Source of the DNA: a virus
Virus record (IMG/VR): IMGVR_UViG_3300025438_000031
Location: 1-47,202 of that record
Strand: one strand, 5' to 3'
DNA: 47,202 nucleotides
Positions 1-7,477 of the stretch are shown one piece after another (the stretch's first letter is position 1; each line of letters starts with the position of its first letter). Position numbers and translations under genes: made by a program. A model generated the notes under the pieces. It was given only the letters and a program-made list of their open reading frames with translations, was not told the DNA's origin and made no database searches.

Positions 1-110
1 GACCCTGTTGCAAATTGGAGTCGCTCACTATTACTCATACGTGCGGCTCCTACATTTTGGAGAAATAGTTCAACCGTGTCTGCAAATTGCTCGTTTCTAT
101 TACGCTTCAT
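1..110 (-). CDS. Partial gene, start of a tail-module protein
   Basis: The start of a further minus-strand gene runs off the left edge. The ATG at 110-108 overlaps the stop codon of the preceding large tail gene (ATGAAGCGTAA), an arrangement seen between all its neighbours, which suggests translational coupling. The 36 visible codons begin MKRNRNEQFADTVELF and contain no stop. Too little is visible to assign a family. By position it should be the next tail or fibre gene of the left-arm module. Confidence 0.55.
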   Translation of the reverse strand, partial: MKRNRNEQFADTVELFLQNVGAARMSNSERLQFATG

Positions 111-2433
111 CGTTCCATGTTCTAAAACGCCCGCCAAGGGCATTGATTTGTATAGTGATTTCCGTATTAACTGCGATTTCTGCCAGTGCATAGGCGCTTA
201 AGTTTGGGTTTATTGACACCTTAGCAGTGCCTAGATAGAAATCTGAGCCGATGCTAATCGCTCCTATTGATGTCAGGTCTATTTGTGTTGGGTCGCCTGT
301 GAAGTTTACCTTTCCCCCTGGGGTTATCACATAGGCTTTAGGACTGTTGTTTGTTCGGCTTGATTGCAGGGTTGCAATTGCCTTATTGCCGTCGCTTGCG
401 TCGTGCCTTATCTCTACAATTCGGAAATAGTTTCCTTCCATGTATATTTCATCGTTCAATTTGTACTTTTGGAACTCTGAGGTCGACAAATACACTTGAA
501 CGGACTCAAGCTTTCGGCTTAAAATGTCGTATTGATTTATGATAGTGTTCTGAAAGAATAACTTGTAAGCCGTTTCGGTTGCCACAACACCAATTAAAGG
601 GTTCTCAAGAGAATAGGCTAAAGTAAAATCATCCGATTCAGAGGGAGAGCCTTGTACTGAAGAGATTAAAGGATAGCTTGTTTGAAGAGCGCTTGTTGGT
701 GTTGGGCCGTTTAACCCATCTTGTAAATAGTAGTTGCTTCCAGACGCGCTTTTTGTTCCGTTAAAATAGAATAAGAGCCACGGTTCAGCAACGGGTGAGC
801 CCTCACCGTCGATTGATTTATGAATGATAACATTAGCGGCGCTCTGGGTTGCTTGGCCGTTGGCGTTTACTTCGAGCATTACCGCAGGAGGAATCAACGT
901 GCAAGGGTTCTCAATTGTCAACTTGTCTTCACCAAATTCAACGTCGGGCCTCACCCTTAACTGTCCATAGGCGCGACCGCCTGTCGCGTTCTTAAATACC
1001 TGTTGCGCCGAACTATCCGTTTCGGTGTACTTGAAGTCAAGCTCCTTAAATACCTTTCTCTTGGAGTAGACTAGGTTCTTAATGTCAGTCATTTTTGACC
1101 AATCGCGAACCACGCCCCCATCGTACCACTCGTCAGCCGAAGCAATCGAATACTTGTTTGCGTCGAAGTCGTCAGGAATTATAAGAAGGTTCCAAGACTT
1201 GAATAGTTTTGAAATCCAATCTACTATCTTAACGTCAGGCATATTAACACCTAAATCAACATTGTTTCCTAAAACATTAGTTGGGCTTATTACCTCAAGA
1301 ACGCCGCCCTGAATTTGGCAGTTCTTACCTAGCTGAAATCCCGTATCTTCTCTGATCAGAAAGAGTTGAAAAGTGTCACCCGCATCTAGCTCAATTGTGC
1401 TCTGAAAAACAATGAATGTTCCAAATGTATCTTCATTATCCCTAAATATCGTAAAAAATAAATCATTCAAGATACCCGGCCTCCTAATTACAAGCGTATA
1501 CTCTCCCGCCGTGAATGGTGTTGTTGTTCCAGTCAGCTGCAACGTAAGTGTTATGCTAATTGTGTAGCCTCCCGCGATTGCCGCTGTAAACGTGTCGGTT
1601 CCGTTCCACTGGTTTTCTGGATCTACTACCTCGGTAACTAGGGTAATAATTGATTCACTGGCAGGACTTGTAATTAAGGCGCTCGTCGCGCCTGTTACTT
1701 TAGTGAGAGAATCATCAAACGTTGCAGGATCTTCACTCGCTCCACTCAATCTATTCGGTAATATAAAAAGGTCATCAAAGAAGTTTCCTGTTCCCGTTAT
1801 TAGTGAACCCTCTAATGTCAGACCGTAATGTGAAAATATTGTGGATAGAAAGTTTCGGATCTTGATCGCTGGCTTTAGGTCGGTCAATAGGATTGGCTGG
1901 TTCTCGTTTGCTATGTTACCTTTAATGTTCAAATCAAAAGGCGCAAAAAAATAGTTCACCCTAGTGTCAACTAATGGATAACGAACAACACCTGACAATA
2001 GGCCGCCGCCCCAACTGCCTCGAACGTTCGCATAGGTCAACGTGTGGTCATACTCACCCCAATCGACTTGACTAAAGCGATCTGTTCCGATGATGTTGGC
2101 AAGGGTTCTCTGCTTACCATAGAACACGAACTCAATACTCTTAGGGTCGCCGTTCTCATAAATTACCTTCCGAACTTCTAAGCGGCCCTCGAATCTGCTT
2201 GAGGTGCTTACCGTCCATATACATTCAATACCCTTGTGCGGGTTGAAGGTGCTGTTGGCTGTGATTAAGCCGTAATTATCCAACGCCTCAAGATTCTTTT
2301 TGCTGACGGGGCCAAGAAAGGTGCGGCTAAACTCAGACTCTTTCGAGGTGATTTCCGAGAAGTCTTGTGACCGTCGAGTAATGTTGATGGTCTGCTTTTC
2401 GAATAGGTCGAGGTCGGTTGAGATGTCTATCAT
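100..2433 (-). CDS. Large tail protein (hub/baseplate-like), left arm
   Basis: This 777-residue protein is rich in beta-type sequence and has no signal peptide or membrane segment. The N-terminal 100 residues (DLDLFEKQTINITRRSQDF onward, then the segment around SFEGRLEVRKV-like residues) have the character of large tail-tip proteins of Bacteroidota siphophages that follow the tape measure. Size and position match the 823-residue protein at 24032-26503, although the sequences differ. It overlaps the preceding gene by 4 nt. A structural role at the tail tip is inferred from size, module order and composition; I see no enzymatic motif. It could equally be a large distal tail or receptor-binding protein. 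Confidence 0.55.
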   Translation of the reverse strand: MIDISTDLDLFEKQTINITRRSQDFSEITSKESEFSRTFLGPVSKKNLEALDNYGLITANSTFNPHKGIECIWTVSTSSRFEGRLEVRKVIYENGDPKSIEFVFYGKQRTLANIIGTDRFSQVDWGEYDHTLTYANVRGSWGGGLLSGVVRYPLVDTRVNYFFAPFDLNIKGNIANENQPILLTDLKPAIKIRNFLSTIFSHYGLTLEGSLITGTGNFFDDLFILPNRLSGASEDPATFDDSLTKVTGATSALITSPASESIITLVTEVVDPENQWNGTDTFTAAIAGGYTISITLTLQLTGTTTPFTAGEYTLVIRRPGILNDLFFTIFRDNEDTFGTFIVFQSTIELDAGDTFQLFLIREDTGFQLGKNCQIQGGVLEVISPTNVLGNNVDLGVNMPDVKIVDWISKLFKSWNLLIIPDDFDANKYSIASADEWYDGGVVRDWSKMTDIKNLVYSKRKVFKELDFKYTETDSSAQQVFKNATGGRAYGQLRVRPDVEFGEDKLTIENPCTLIPPAVMLEVNANGQATQSAANVIIHKSIDGEGSPVAEPWLLFYFNGTKSASGSNYYLQDGLNGPTPTSALQTSYPLISSVQGSPSESDDFTLAYSLENPLIGVVATETAYKLFFQNTIINQYDILSRKLESVQVYLSTSEFQKYKLNDEIYMEGNYFRIVEIRHDASDGNKAIATLQSSRTNNSPKAYVITPGGKVNFTGDPTQIDLTSIGAISIGSDFYLGTAKVSINPNLSAYALAEIAVNTEITIQINALGGRFRTWNDEA

Positions 2434-3629
2434 TTGATATTCTGAATTAGATTGCCTGCCAACTCGAATTCCAACTCATAGTTCACAAGGTTCTTATCGC
2501 TTTCTTTTCGAATTGCCAAGCCGCTTGTTTTGATCAACACGTTCTGGTTCTCGACAAAGCTAAAATGCTGACGGCTTAATAGTAAATCTTGCACCTGTTT
2601 GTTCTGCTCGTTCTTTACAAATCCTGTGTTGAGAGTGATTGACTTACCACCGATAACCGCAACCGTTCCCTTTTCGCTTATTCCTTTGGGTATCTCAAGC
2701 CTACCTCTTATCGAAGAATTAACAGCAACTCTTCGATCAAATGTAGTTCGGCTCTGGCTTATCTGCTCGGATGCTCGACCTCTCATAGATAGGTAGTCCC
2801 AAACGCCGTACCTGTTAATGTAACACATCACATCGCTTTCAATATCGCAGAAGTCAGCGTTTAGGTAGGATGCTGTAATAGTTTCGAAGACCGTTGGTCC
2901 GCCGTCGTCAACCGCCAATGTGAAAGTGCATGAATTAACGGGTGTAAGTGTTCCGCCTGACAAAGTATCAAGCTCATCCTTACCCGTCGGAATACGAAGG
3001 ATCACATCTTCAACATCGCTAGGAGTTCCTGTTAGTGAAACATCAAAGGAAGTCCCTTGGTCATCTACGATTACCACCTTACGCCCTTGCTCAAATCCCT
3101 TGAACACATGAATCGCTGAGCCATCGGAGAGGTTTGAGACTATGACAGTAGATTGAGGTGCTAGAAATGCTTCTGCGTCGTTAATTGCAGTCCTATTCTC
3201 ATAGGTGTTAATGTCTGATTGTACCGCAGAATAACCAGGGGTTACGAAGAACGTATCAACGTCGCCTTCCTTGGTGTAGGCTCCATCTAAATAAAAACCG
3301 TACTCAACCGACACACCCATTACACCCACCTTTGTTTCTGTTCCTGTTGCTATGTTTGGCCTGTCAGGTAAGAACTGATCGTTCAGGAACTCGGACACAT
3401 CGAAAACTCCGTACAAATCAATGTTGGGAAAGGCTAACAATTCGATAGAAGAAGGCAAAGCGGGTACTGTTGCAATCGCGCCCTCCAATCTAAAACGAAT
3501 CCGTACAACATACCGATAGGTGCGGTTAGTTACGCTTGGCCCGCTTTGCTCTTGCAGGGTTATGATGATAGGACTCCTGCTAAGTGCGAGAGTATTTACC
3601 GACGGGGCTTGTATTAGGACAATGGCCAT
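2430..3629 (-). CDS. Tail-module structural protein, left arm
   Basis: This 399-residue protein has many beta-prone stretches and no recognised catalytic motif. It starts MAIVLIQAPSVNTLALSRSP and runs directly into the 777-residue tail gene with a 4-nt overlap. Its start overlaps the end of the gp10-like gene by 16 nt. In the main genome the protein next to the large hub-like protein is a 281-residue beta-rich tail protein (23194-24039). The functional equivalence of the two is an inference from position only. I would call it a putative tail protein of unknown exact role. Confidence 0.5.
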   Translation of the reverse strand: MAIVLIQAPSVNTLALSRSPIIITLQEQSGPSVTNRTYRYVVRIRFRLEGAIATVPALPSSIELLAFPNIDLYGVFDVSEFLNDQFLPDRPNIATGTETKVGVMGVSVEYGFYLDGAYTKEGDVDTFFVTPGYSAVQSDINTYENRTAINDAEAFLAPQSTVIVSNLSDGSAIHVFKGFEQGRKVVIVDDQGTSFDVSLTGTPSDVEDVILRIPTGKDELDTLSGGTLTPVNSCTFTLAVDDGGPTVFETITASYLNADFCDIESDVMCYINRYGVWDYLSMRGRASEQISQSRTTFDRRVAVNSSIRGRLEIPKGISEKGTVAVIGGKSITLNTGFVKNEQNKQVQDLLLSRQHFSFVENQNVLIKTSGLAIRKESDKNLVNYELEFELAGNLIQNIK

Positions 3630-4177
3630 TTTGAAATTTGTTTAAGCAGGTCATTTGCAACGCGCTTTCCGAGAGTTTCCCGTAGTTCGTTGCTGTAAAT
3701 GTCAATTGTTTTGGTGAAGAAGTTGTTGCCCTCAATACCGAATGTTTTGATTTTCCTATTGATCTGAAATGCTAGTGCTCGATAACCTGAGGCACTTGCT
3801 TTTGCGAATCCACGGCCCCCACCTTTTTGAAGTCGAACGGGTTTTTCTGCTATCCATTTAGTCAACTCATCGTAAGGCATCCCCTTACCTTTCTTCCTGC
3901 CAAAGTTGACGTAATACCAATACTCAGCGGCATAGAATGTAACGATCGTATTACCTAGCACCTCGTTGATCTCGTACCGTATCGAGTCACTTAGATTGCC
4001 TGAGCTGTCGGGAACGTATCGCTTAGTGGTCACCTTGAATGACTGAAGGTTCCCGCCCTTCCATGTCGCGCGGTAAGACTTCTTAGATTGCTTTGCCGCC
4101 AGCTCAAGCTTGGCATCTTTAACAACGCCCTCCGCAAATTCTGTGTATGCTAATAGTTGTTGTTCGTTGGCTAACAT
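3614..4177 (-). CDS. Virion morphogenesis protein, HK97 gp10-like
   Basis: This 187-residue protein is basic in its second half. The segment around residues 85-115 (AAEYWYYVNFGRKKGKGMP, then LTKWI) is the hallmark of the gp10-like/tail-completion proteins that sit at the head-tail interface of Bacteroidota siphophages: an aromatic cluster followed by a GR-KGKG-P turn and a helix. The module order (terminator, then this gene, then tail proteins) is plausible for a neck or tail-completion factor. In the main genome the 146-residue gene at 31027-31467 occupies an analogous place. The family assignment is by pattern, not by alignment. Confidence 0.6.
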   Translation of the reverse strand: MLANEQQLLAYTEFAEGVVKDAKLELAAKQSKKSYRATWKGGNLQSFKVTTKRYVPDSSGNLSDSIRYEINEVLGNTIVTFYAAEYWYYVNFGRKKGKGMPYDELTKWIAEKPVRLQKGGGRGFAKASASGYRALAFQINRKIKTFGIEGNNFFTKTIDIYSNELRETLGKRVANDLLKQISKWPLS

Positions 4178-4200
4178 TTCTGGTTCATTAAAGAAACATA

Positions 4201-4293
4201 TTACTTGTTTTTTGTGTCATCAAACAACGTTTCACCAACACACACGCAAACAGCAAGCGTCAGCCCCGCGAATATAAAGACAGCACCTAACAT
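4201..4293 (-). CDS. 30-residue membrane miniprotein
   Basis: A short open frame whose ATG lies inside the stop region of the tail-terminator gene (ATGTTAG), so it is probably translated by coupling. The product, beginning MLGAVFIFAGLTLAVCVCVG, is a single hydrophobic segment followed by a short acidic/basic tail ending DDTKNK. The main genome has an 87-residue membrane protein with cysteines in the comparable position between terminator and chaperone (30201-30464). The function is unknown. Its position between two coupled genes and the clean transmembrane pattern are the evidence that it is real. Confidence 0.45.
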   Translation of the reverse strand: MLGAVFIFAGLTLAVCVCVGETLFDDTKNK

Positions 4294-4769
4294 GAGCTCG
4301 TGTAATTTTGCAACGTGAAATTGATTGTTCCAATCCATCCAGACACCCGAACGTTTCCCTCTTCTTGAACGGCTGACCATTGAGGCGAAGCGGCCACCTT
4401 ATAGTAACCACCGTCACCCATGTCAATTGTCCTGTCCTGAATCGGTCGCATGAATGAATCTATTACACTCATGCAAGTGTCCAAATTGTCGATGGTGTTC
4501 TGGTCACCGTAGATCGGATCTGCTGACTGCTCTTGATCGAGCTTGATCATAGTCGTTATGTCATACACGAAGATTTCCAGTTGAACAACGTTGACCTCGT
4601 TGGTTGAGAACCCCACGGGTGCAATGTGAGCACCGGGTGTAACGGGGCTTTTCTGACTACGCATATAGTCGGGAGTGTCACCGAACGTTACGACCGCACA
4701 CCCCGCCGTTTTAAGTCGGGCTATGATGTTTTCGGTTAGGTCATAGAAGCCTCTGTATATTTCGCTCAT
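4287..4769 (-). CDS. Tail terminator-like protein, left arm
   Basis: This 160-residue protein has the layout of siphophage tail-terminator/neck proteins: an N-terminal helix (YRGFYDLTENIIARLKTAG), a middle beta region with VVQLEIFVYDIT, a loop describing dates or pairs of values, and a final strand pair ending in an aromatic-rich segment. Its ATG overlaps the stop of the frameshifted chaperone extension (ATCATGAGC), which indicates translational coupling. The 193-residue protein at 30449-31030 is the positional counterpart in the main genome. The function is inferred from size, fold-like pattern and module order. Confidence 0.5.
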   Translation of the reverse strand: MSEIYRGFYDLTENIIARLKTAGCAVVTFGDTPDYMRSQKSPVTPGAHIAPVGFSTNEVNVVQLEIFVYDITTMIKLDQEQSADPIYGDQNTIDNLDTCMSVIDSFMRPIQDRTIDMGDGGYYKVAASPQWSAVQEEGNVRVSGWIGTINFTLQNYTSSC

Positions 4770-5005
4770 GATGTAATATCAGATTTAAAAGCCAATGAAA
4801 AAAGAGCCGTGTGAACGTTCAGCTCACCAACAGCATTTAGTTCTAATACGTTACCATCCGCTAAAATGTGAAAGTGAGCAAACCAGCCGTATCGCTCCTG
4901 TATCATTTGTGCCTTTGATCTGTCTTTGGCTGAAGCTTTTGAATTTGAGGCAGCAAAGAATCCCGGGTATAACTGTGCAACTCCATCGAACCACGCAAAA
5001 AAAAA
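4766..5005 (-). CDS. -1 frame extension of the tail assembly chaperone
   Basis: A -1 slip on the T9 run (minus strand, 5005-4997) leads out of the 199-residue frame into a second open frame of about 77 codons. This frame begins AWFDGVAQLYPGFF after the run and ends LFSLAFKSDITS, with a TGA that overlaps the ATG of the tail-terminator gene. The segment ERYGWFAHFHIL followed by LNAVGELNVHTAL has the typical look of chaperone C-terminal halves in Bacteroidota phages. No start codon with good context opens this frame by itself, so it is best read as the T part of a G/GT pair. An SD-like AGGGG lies about 7 nt upstream of the slip site. A homopolymer sequencing error is the alternative. Confidence 0.6.
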   Translation of the reverse strand, partial: FFFAWFDGVAQLYPGFFAASNSKASAKDRSKAQMIQERYGWFAHFHILADGNVLELNAVGELNVHTALFSLAFKSDITS

Positions 5006-5502
5006 CTCTTGACCCCTATAAAAAGGGCTGAGGGTGCGGCTTTGAATACCTCTTGACGCTTGTGGTAATCATCTGACAACGGGAGGTGCGGCTCTATCGC
5101 ATACATCCCACCCATCGCTTTGTGCTCCCTGCTAATCGGACGGTAAAGGATAGCCAGTACCTTGTGCCATGTGCCGGGGTTTTCAAACGCCGTGCATAGG
5201 TCAGCCATGAAAGCAAATGTGATCTCATCTAACTGAGGCTCGACGGCATAGGTAACGCCGTCGAGCCTGTACCTCTCTATTAGTTCGGTGTCGGAATCAT
5301 TCAACGCGCTAATCAAGGCAACCATTGAACGCTTCACATCTGTGGCCTTGACTAGCTTGCCCTCGTCGTGAGTGCATCCAGTCAGGCAGGAGAAGAGATG
5401 AACAAAGTCAAAGCGTTCCTCGTCTGGTAATTCATGGAAATGCTGAAAGCGACTCATTGGAACCTCAAGTGGTGAAGAGGGAACTGTGATTTCTTTAGTC
5501 AT
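4903..5502 (-). CDS. Tail assembly chaperone (G-type), left arm
   Basis: This 199-residue protein starts MTKEITVPSSPLEVPMSRFQ. After a basic or charged N-terminus it has helical repeats typical of proteins that bind the tape measure during tail assembly. The unslipped product ends after residues FFLRGSMELHSYTRDSLLPQ. Because the -1 frame continues with family-like sequence, the unslipped tail after the T9 run is probably just the short isoform. It is the positional and general-pattern counterpart of the 254-residue protein at 29440-30204. It begins within 4 nt of the end of the preceding gene. Confidence 0.55.
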   Translation of the reverse strand: MTKEITVPSSPLEVPMSRFQHFHELPDEERFDFVHLFSCLTGCTHDEGKLVKATDVKRSMVALISALNDSDTELIERYRLDGVTYAVEPQLDEITFAFMADLCTAFENPGTWHKVLAILYRPISREHKAMGGMYAIEPHLPLSDDYHKRQEVFKAAPSALFIGVKSFFLRGSMELHSYTRDSLLPQIQKLQPKTDQRHK

Positions 5503-5813
5503 TGATTCAAAGTTAGTTCTCCTCCTGTTAGTGCGAAGTAGAGGTTCTGTAATTGGTGGACGTGTGTCATTTTAAGATGTGACAATGACCCCGCACGAAA
5601 GGAAGCATCATTAAGTCTAATTAAGTAAAAATCATCTACATCGTAATACATATCATATTTCCTAAACCCAAACTTCAACAGCCACTCTTCTGTAAGTGGT
5701 ATCGGAAACGTGTTTTCCGATGTACAATTTTCGGGTAACGGTAAGTCCACCACCTCCTGAAGCTCACCATTTACAAAAATGTTATTTCCTATTCTCAATT
5801 CCTTTGCTTCCAT
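5499..5813 (-). CDS. Small conserved Bacteroidota protein of unknown function
   Basis: This 104-residue protein starts at MEAKELRIGN; an upstream in-frame ATG at 5852 exists, but the family pattern begins at 'ELRIGN'. The order LRIGN, then PIPLTEEWLLKFGF, then a C-terminal VHQLQNLYFALTG is a familiar arrangement in small proteins of Bacteroidota genomes and their phages. Its function is unknown. It lies immediately before the chaperone and overlaps it by 4 nt, but such genes are usually early or accessory genes rather than structural ones. The recognition is from memory of the motif; no function is claimed. Confidence 0.6.
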   Translation of the reverse strand: MEAKELRIGNNIFVNGELQEVVDLPLPENCTSENTFPIPLTEEWLLKFGFRKYDMYYDVDDFYLIRLNDASFRAGSLSHLKMTHVHQLQNLYFALTGGELTLNQ

Positions 5814-5920
5814 ATCTCTCAAATTAAAGAAGGGAGCGATACATCCCCGCATTCAATGCTCGCTCCCCGCTTCGTTTAATTAGTTGTTGATTAGTACTTA
5901 CCTGAGTTAAGGTGGCCTTT

Positions 5921-6124
5921 TTAGATTTCAATACATCCACAATCACTGTAAACGCAAAACATATCCTTGTCATACGCGCAACTCCCAAGGTAAACTATTC
6001 TTTTAGCGGATAGTGGGACGCTACCTGAATGACACCACCCAATATTAACATCCAAGACGTGAGTAATTTCAATTGGCTTTTCATCCTCCTGAACTTGTCC
6101 GTCAATTCTTATAACCTCTCTCAT
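5921..6124 (-). CDS. Small hypothetical protein
   Basis: A 67-residue protein beginning MREVIRIDGQVQ with four cysteines (GWCHSG, GSCAYD, FCVYSDCGC) in the second half. The spacing of the cysteines could support a metal site or a disulfide-stabilised fold, but no known zinc-ribbon pattern is complete. Its start overlaps the stop of the upstream 115-residue gene by 4 nt, which argues that it is translated. I do not recognise the family. Confidence 0.45.
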   Translation of the reverse strand: MREVIRIDGQVQEDEKPIEITHVLDVNIGWCHSGSVPLSAKRIVYLGSCAYDKDMFCVYSDCGCIEI

Positions 6125-6468
6125 CCTATCGCTTTTGCACCCATGTAAATTTCACGGAAAGACTTCTCCATCGCAACGAACCTGTCATAGTCCTCACGGC
6201 TAATGGTTACCATTCCAGCATCTTCTGGAAGGCTTTGATCGAAAGCCCTCTCTAGTTCTAGTTTAGGCTCAGGTGCTTCTTCACCGTACGCCAGAGCTTC
6301 GAGCCTGTCAATCTTGTTACCTGAATTACACTCACCATCTTCGGTGTAACAGCGGCCACTCATTTCGTCACGGTAAGGGTATCGGATCGCTAACTTGTCG
6401 TTGAGCTTGAGAGGCGCGGTAATCGTTCCATTCTCTGTGGTGTACTTTACTCCGTATTGTAATCTCAT
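6121..6468 (-). CDS. Small hypothetical protein next to the cassette junction
   Basis: I take the start at MRLQYGVKYTTENG (6468). The frame is open further upstream, but that sequence is the attC-like site and AT-rich leader. The 115-residue product is acidic in its middle (YGEEAPEPKLELE) and ends in a helix with MVTISREDYDRFVAMEKSF. This looks like an accessory protein rather than a virion protein. It is the last left-arm gene before the cassette boundary. I do not recognise a family. Confidence 0.5.
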   Translation of the reverse strand: MRLQYGVKYTTENGTITAPLKLNDKLAIRYPYRDEMSGRCYTEDGECNSGNKIDRLEALAYGEEAPEPKLELERAFDQSLPEDAGMVTISREDYDRFVAMEKSFREIYMGAKAIG

Positions 6469-6522
6469 GTTTTTGGTTTTTGTTTGTTCTGCAATATACA
6501 ATTTATGTTTTAGATGGACTAA

Positions 6523-6580
6523 TTTCAACAGCCGCTTAATGCCATTCGAAGAGAACGGCACGAAGCTTAGTGTTATGTGT
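6523..6580 (+). repeat. attC-like site Z, left-arm context
   Basis: An imperfect palindrome ends at the core G(6572)|TTATGTGT. An R''-like element TTTCAAC lies at about 6523-6529, and an inner stem is formed by GCTTAATGCC (6534-6543) and GGCACGAAGC (6557-6566). It abuts the first base of the 79-bp repeat. I found no matching upstream cassette start (G|TTGAAA...) in the left arm, so only its right half is supported by the complementarity test used for the other sites. Confidence 0.5.
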
Positions 6581-6649
6581 AATAAAATAAAAAAGCCACC
6601 GCGCTTTTGTTTTTTCAAAACAATTTAGTTTGCACCTGTGTTTCATTAA
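6571..6649. repeat. 79-bp direct repeat, copy 1 (circle junction)
   Basis: Identical to 47124-47202 over all 79 bases; the two copies differ at the very next base on the left (g against a). The repeat holds the last codons of a methyltransferase gene and its R'' core. Repetition of an internal 79-mer at a contig end is what a de Bruijn branch point leaves, and 79 is a common assembly word size. Joining the copies closes a circle of 40,553 bp. Confidence 0.85.
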
Positions 6650-7382
6650 TTCGCTTTTCTGCTATCTCAAAATATTTGTCATCTAATTCAATCCCTATAA
6701 AATTTCTATTTTCAATATAACAAGCTACACCAGTAGAGCCGCTACCCATTGTATTATCAAGTACTGTTTCATTTTTATTTGTGTATGTTCTTATCAAATA
6801 TCTCATTAAATCAATAGGTTTTTCAGTAGGATGATTTCTGCCTTTGTTCGCTGATGGTAAAGAAAATCTTATTAATTCTGTTGGGTAATCTTCTTCTAAT
6901 CCAATTTCCCTACTGTCAAAACGGTTTTTTATTGAGCCAATTTTATTAAGTGTATCTGTTTGCCCTTGCTTAGATGGTATATTATTATACCTTATTTGGT
7001 CTTTTCGTTTCTTTAATAAGATTGGATTGTATGTAGTTTTACCATCACAAAAAACAACTATTGTTTCAATGTGTCTTATAGGCTGGTGTTTTGCATTTAA
7101 GAAGTTACTCTTTATACATCTATCCCAATACCAACAATACTTATAGTCTTTCAAATTACTGTTTATTAAAACACTTGTGAATGGTTCTGTACTTGTTAAC
7201 ACAACTACTCCATTTTGTTTTAAAAGTCTTTTGTATTCACTCCAAATTTTGTCAAGTGGCAAAATGCTATCCCAACTACAATTGGTAGTTCCATAAGGCA
7301 AGTCACAAATTATTGCATCAATACTATTATCTGGAATCTTTTGCATTTCAATTAAACAGTCTCCTTTTATTAATTCAATCAT
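6615..7382 (-). CDS. DNA methyltransferase (N6/N4-type, beta order)
   Basis: This 255-residue protein transfers a methyl group from S-adenosylmethionine to adenine N6 or cytosine N4 in DNA. The catalytic motif IV DLPYG lies at residues 27-31 and the SAM-binding motif I NTMGSGSTG at about 210-218, the order of PF01555-type enzymes. A motif FIGIELDDKYFEIA follows. The length is normal for a stand-alone phage or orphan enzyme, and there is no partner endonuclease. It occupies its own cassette, and its last codons lie in the 79-bp repeat. It is a relative of the 313-residue enzyme at 40340-41281. The likely role is modification of phage DNA against host restriction; the target site is unknown. 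Confidence 0.88.
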   Translation of the reverse strand: MIELIKGDCLIEMQKIPDNSIDAIICDLPYGTTNCSWDSILPLDKIWSEYKRLLKQNGVVVLTSTEPFTSVLINSNLKDYKYCWYWDRCIKSNFLNAKHQPIRHIETIVVFCDGKTTYNPILLKKRKDQIRYNNIPSKQGQTDTLNKIGSIKNRFDSREIGLEEDYPTELIRFSLPSANKGRNHPTEKPIDLMRYLIRTYTNKNETVLDNTMGSGSTGVACYIENRNFIGIELDDKYFEIAEKRINETQVQTKLF

Positions 7383-7412
7383 AAAAATCCCTCCCTATTT
7401 TTTTATTTAAAA

Positions 7413-7477
7413 ACACATAACAACACCTATAATCCATTGGCGAAAAGCCAACGTATCATAGCCAAATCGTTAGGTTT
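7413..7477 (+). repeat. attC-like site A
   Basis: R'' ACACATAAC (7413-7421) is the complement of the start of the cassette that it terminates (6573-6580). R' is G(7469)|TTAGGTTT. Between them is a hairpin TTGGC (7437-7441), loop GAAAA, GCCAA (7447-7451), flanked by CTAT/ATAG. Its right half overlaps the stop codon of the MT-A70 gene. Confidence 0.7.

Larger units (their letters stand above)
1..6570. other. Left arm carrying a second tail module
   Basis: This segment encodes a partial, self-consistent minus-strand tail module: tail chaperone with frameshift, tail terminator, gp10-like protein and large tail proteins. It duplicates the functions found at 23194-31467 but with unrelated or very divergent sequences and different codon habits; the rest of the genome favours CTC/AGC/GAG-type codons much more. 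It joins the rest of the window inside the 79-bp repeat at 6571-6649, which also ends the window. I infer that it comes from a different phage, joined either by assembly through a shared cassette or by real recombination. Confidence 0.65.

Noticed and set aside
4232-4426. 64-codon minus-strand frame (MTWVTVVTIRWPL...)
   Set aside because: It overlaps the tail-terminator frame and has low-complexity translation; the 30-residue frame at 4201-4293 explains the gap better.
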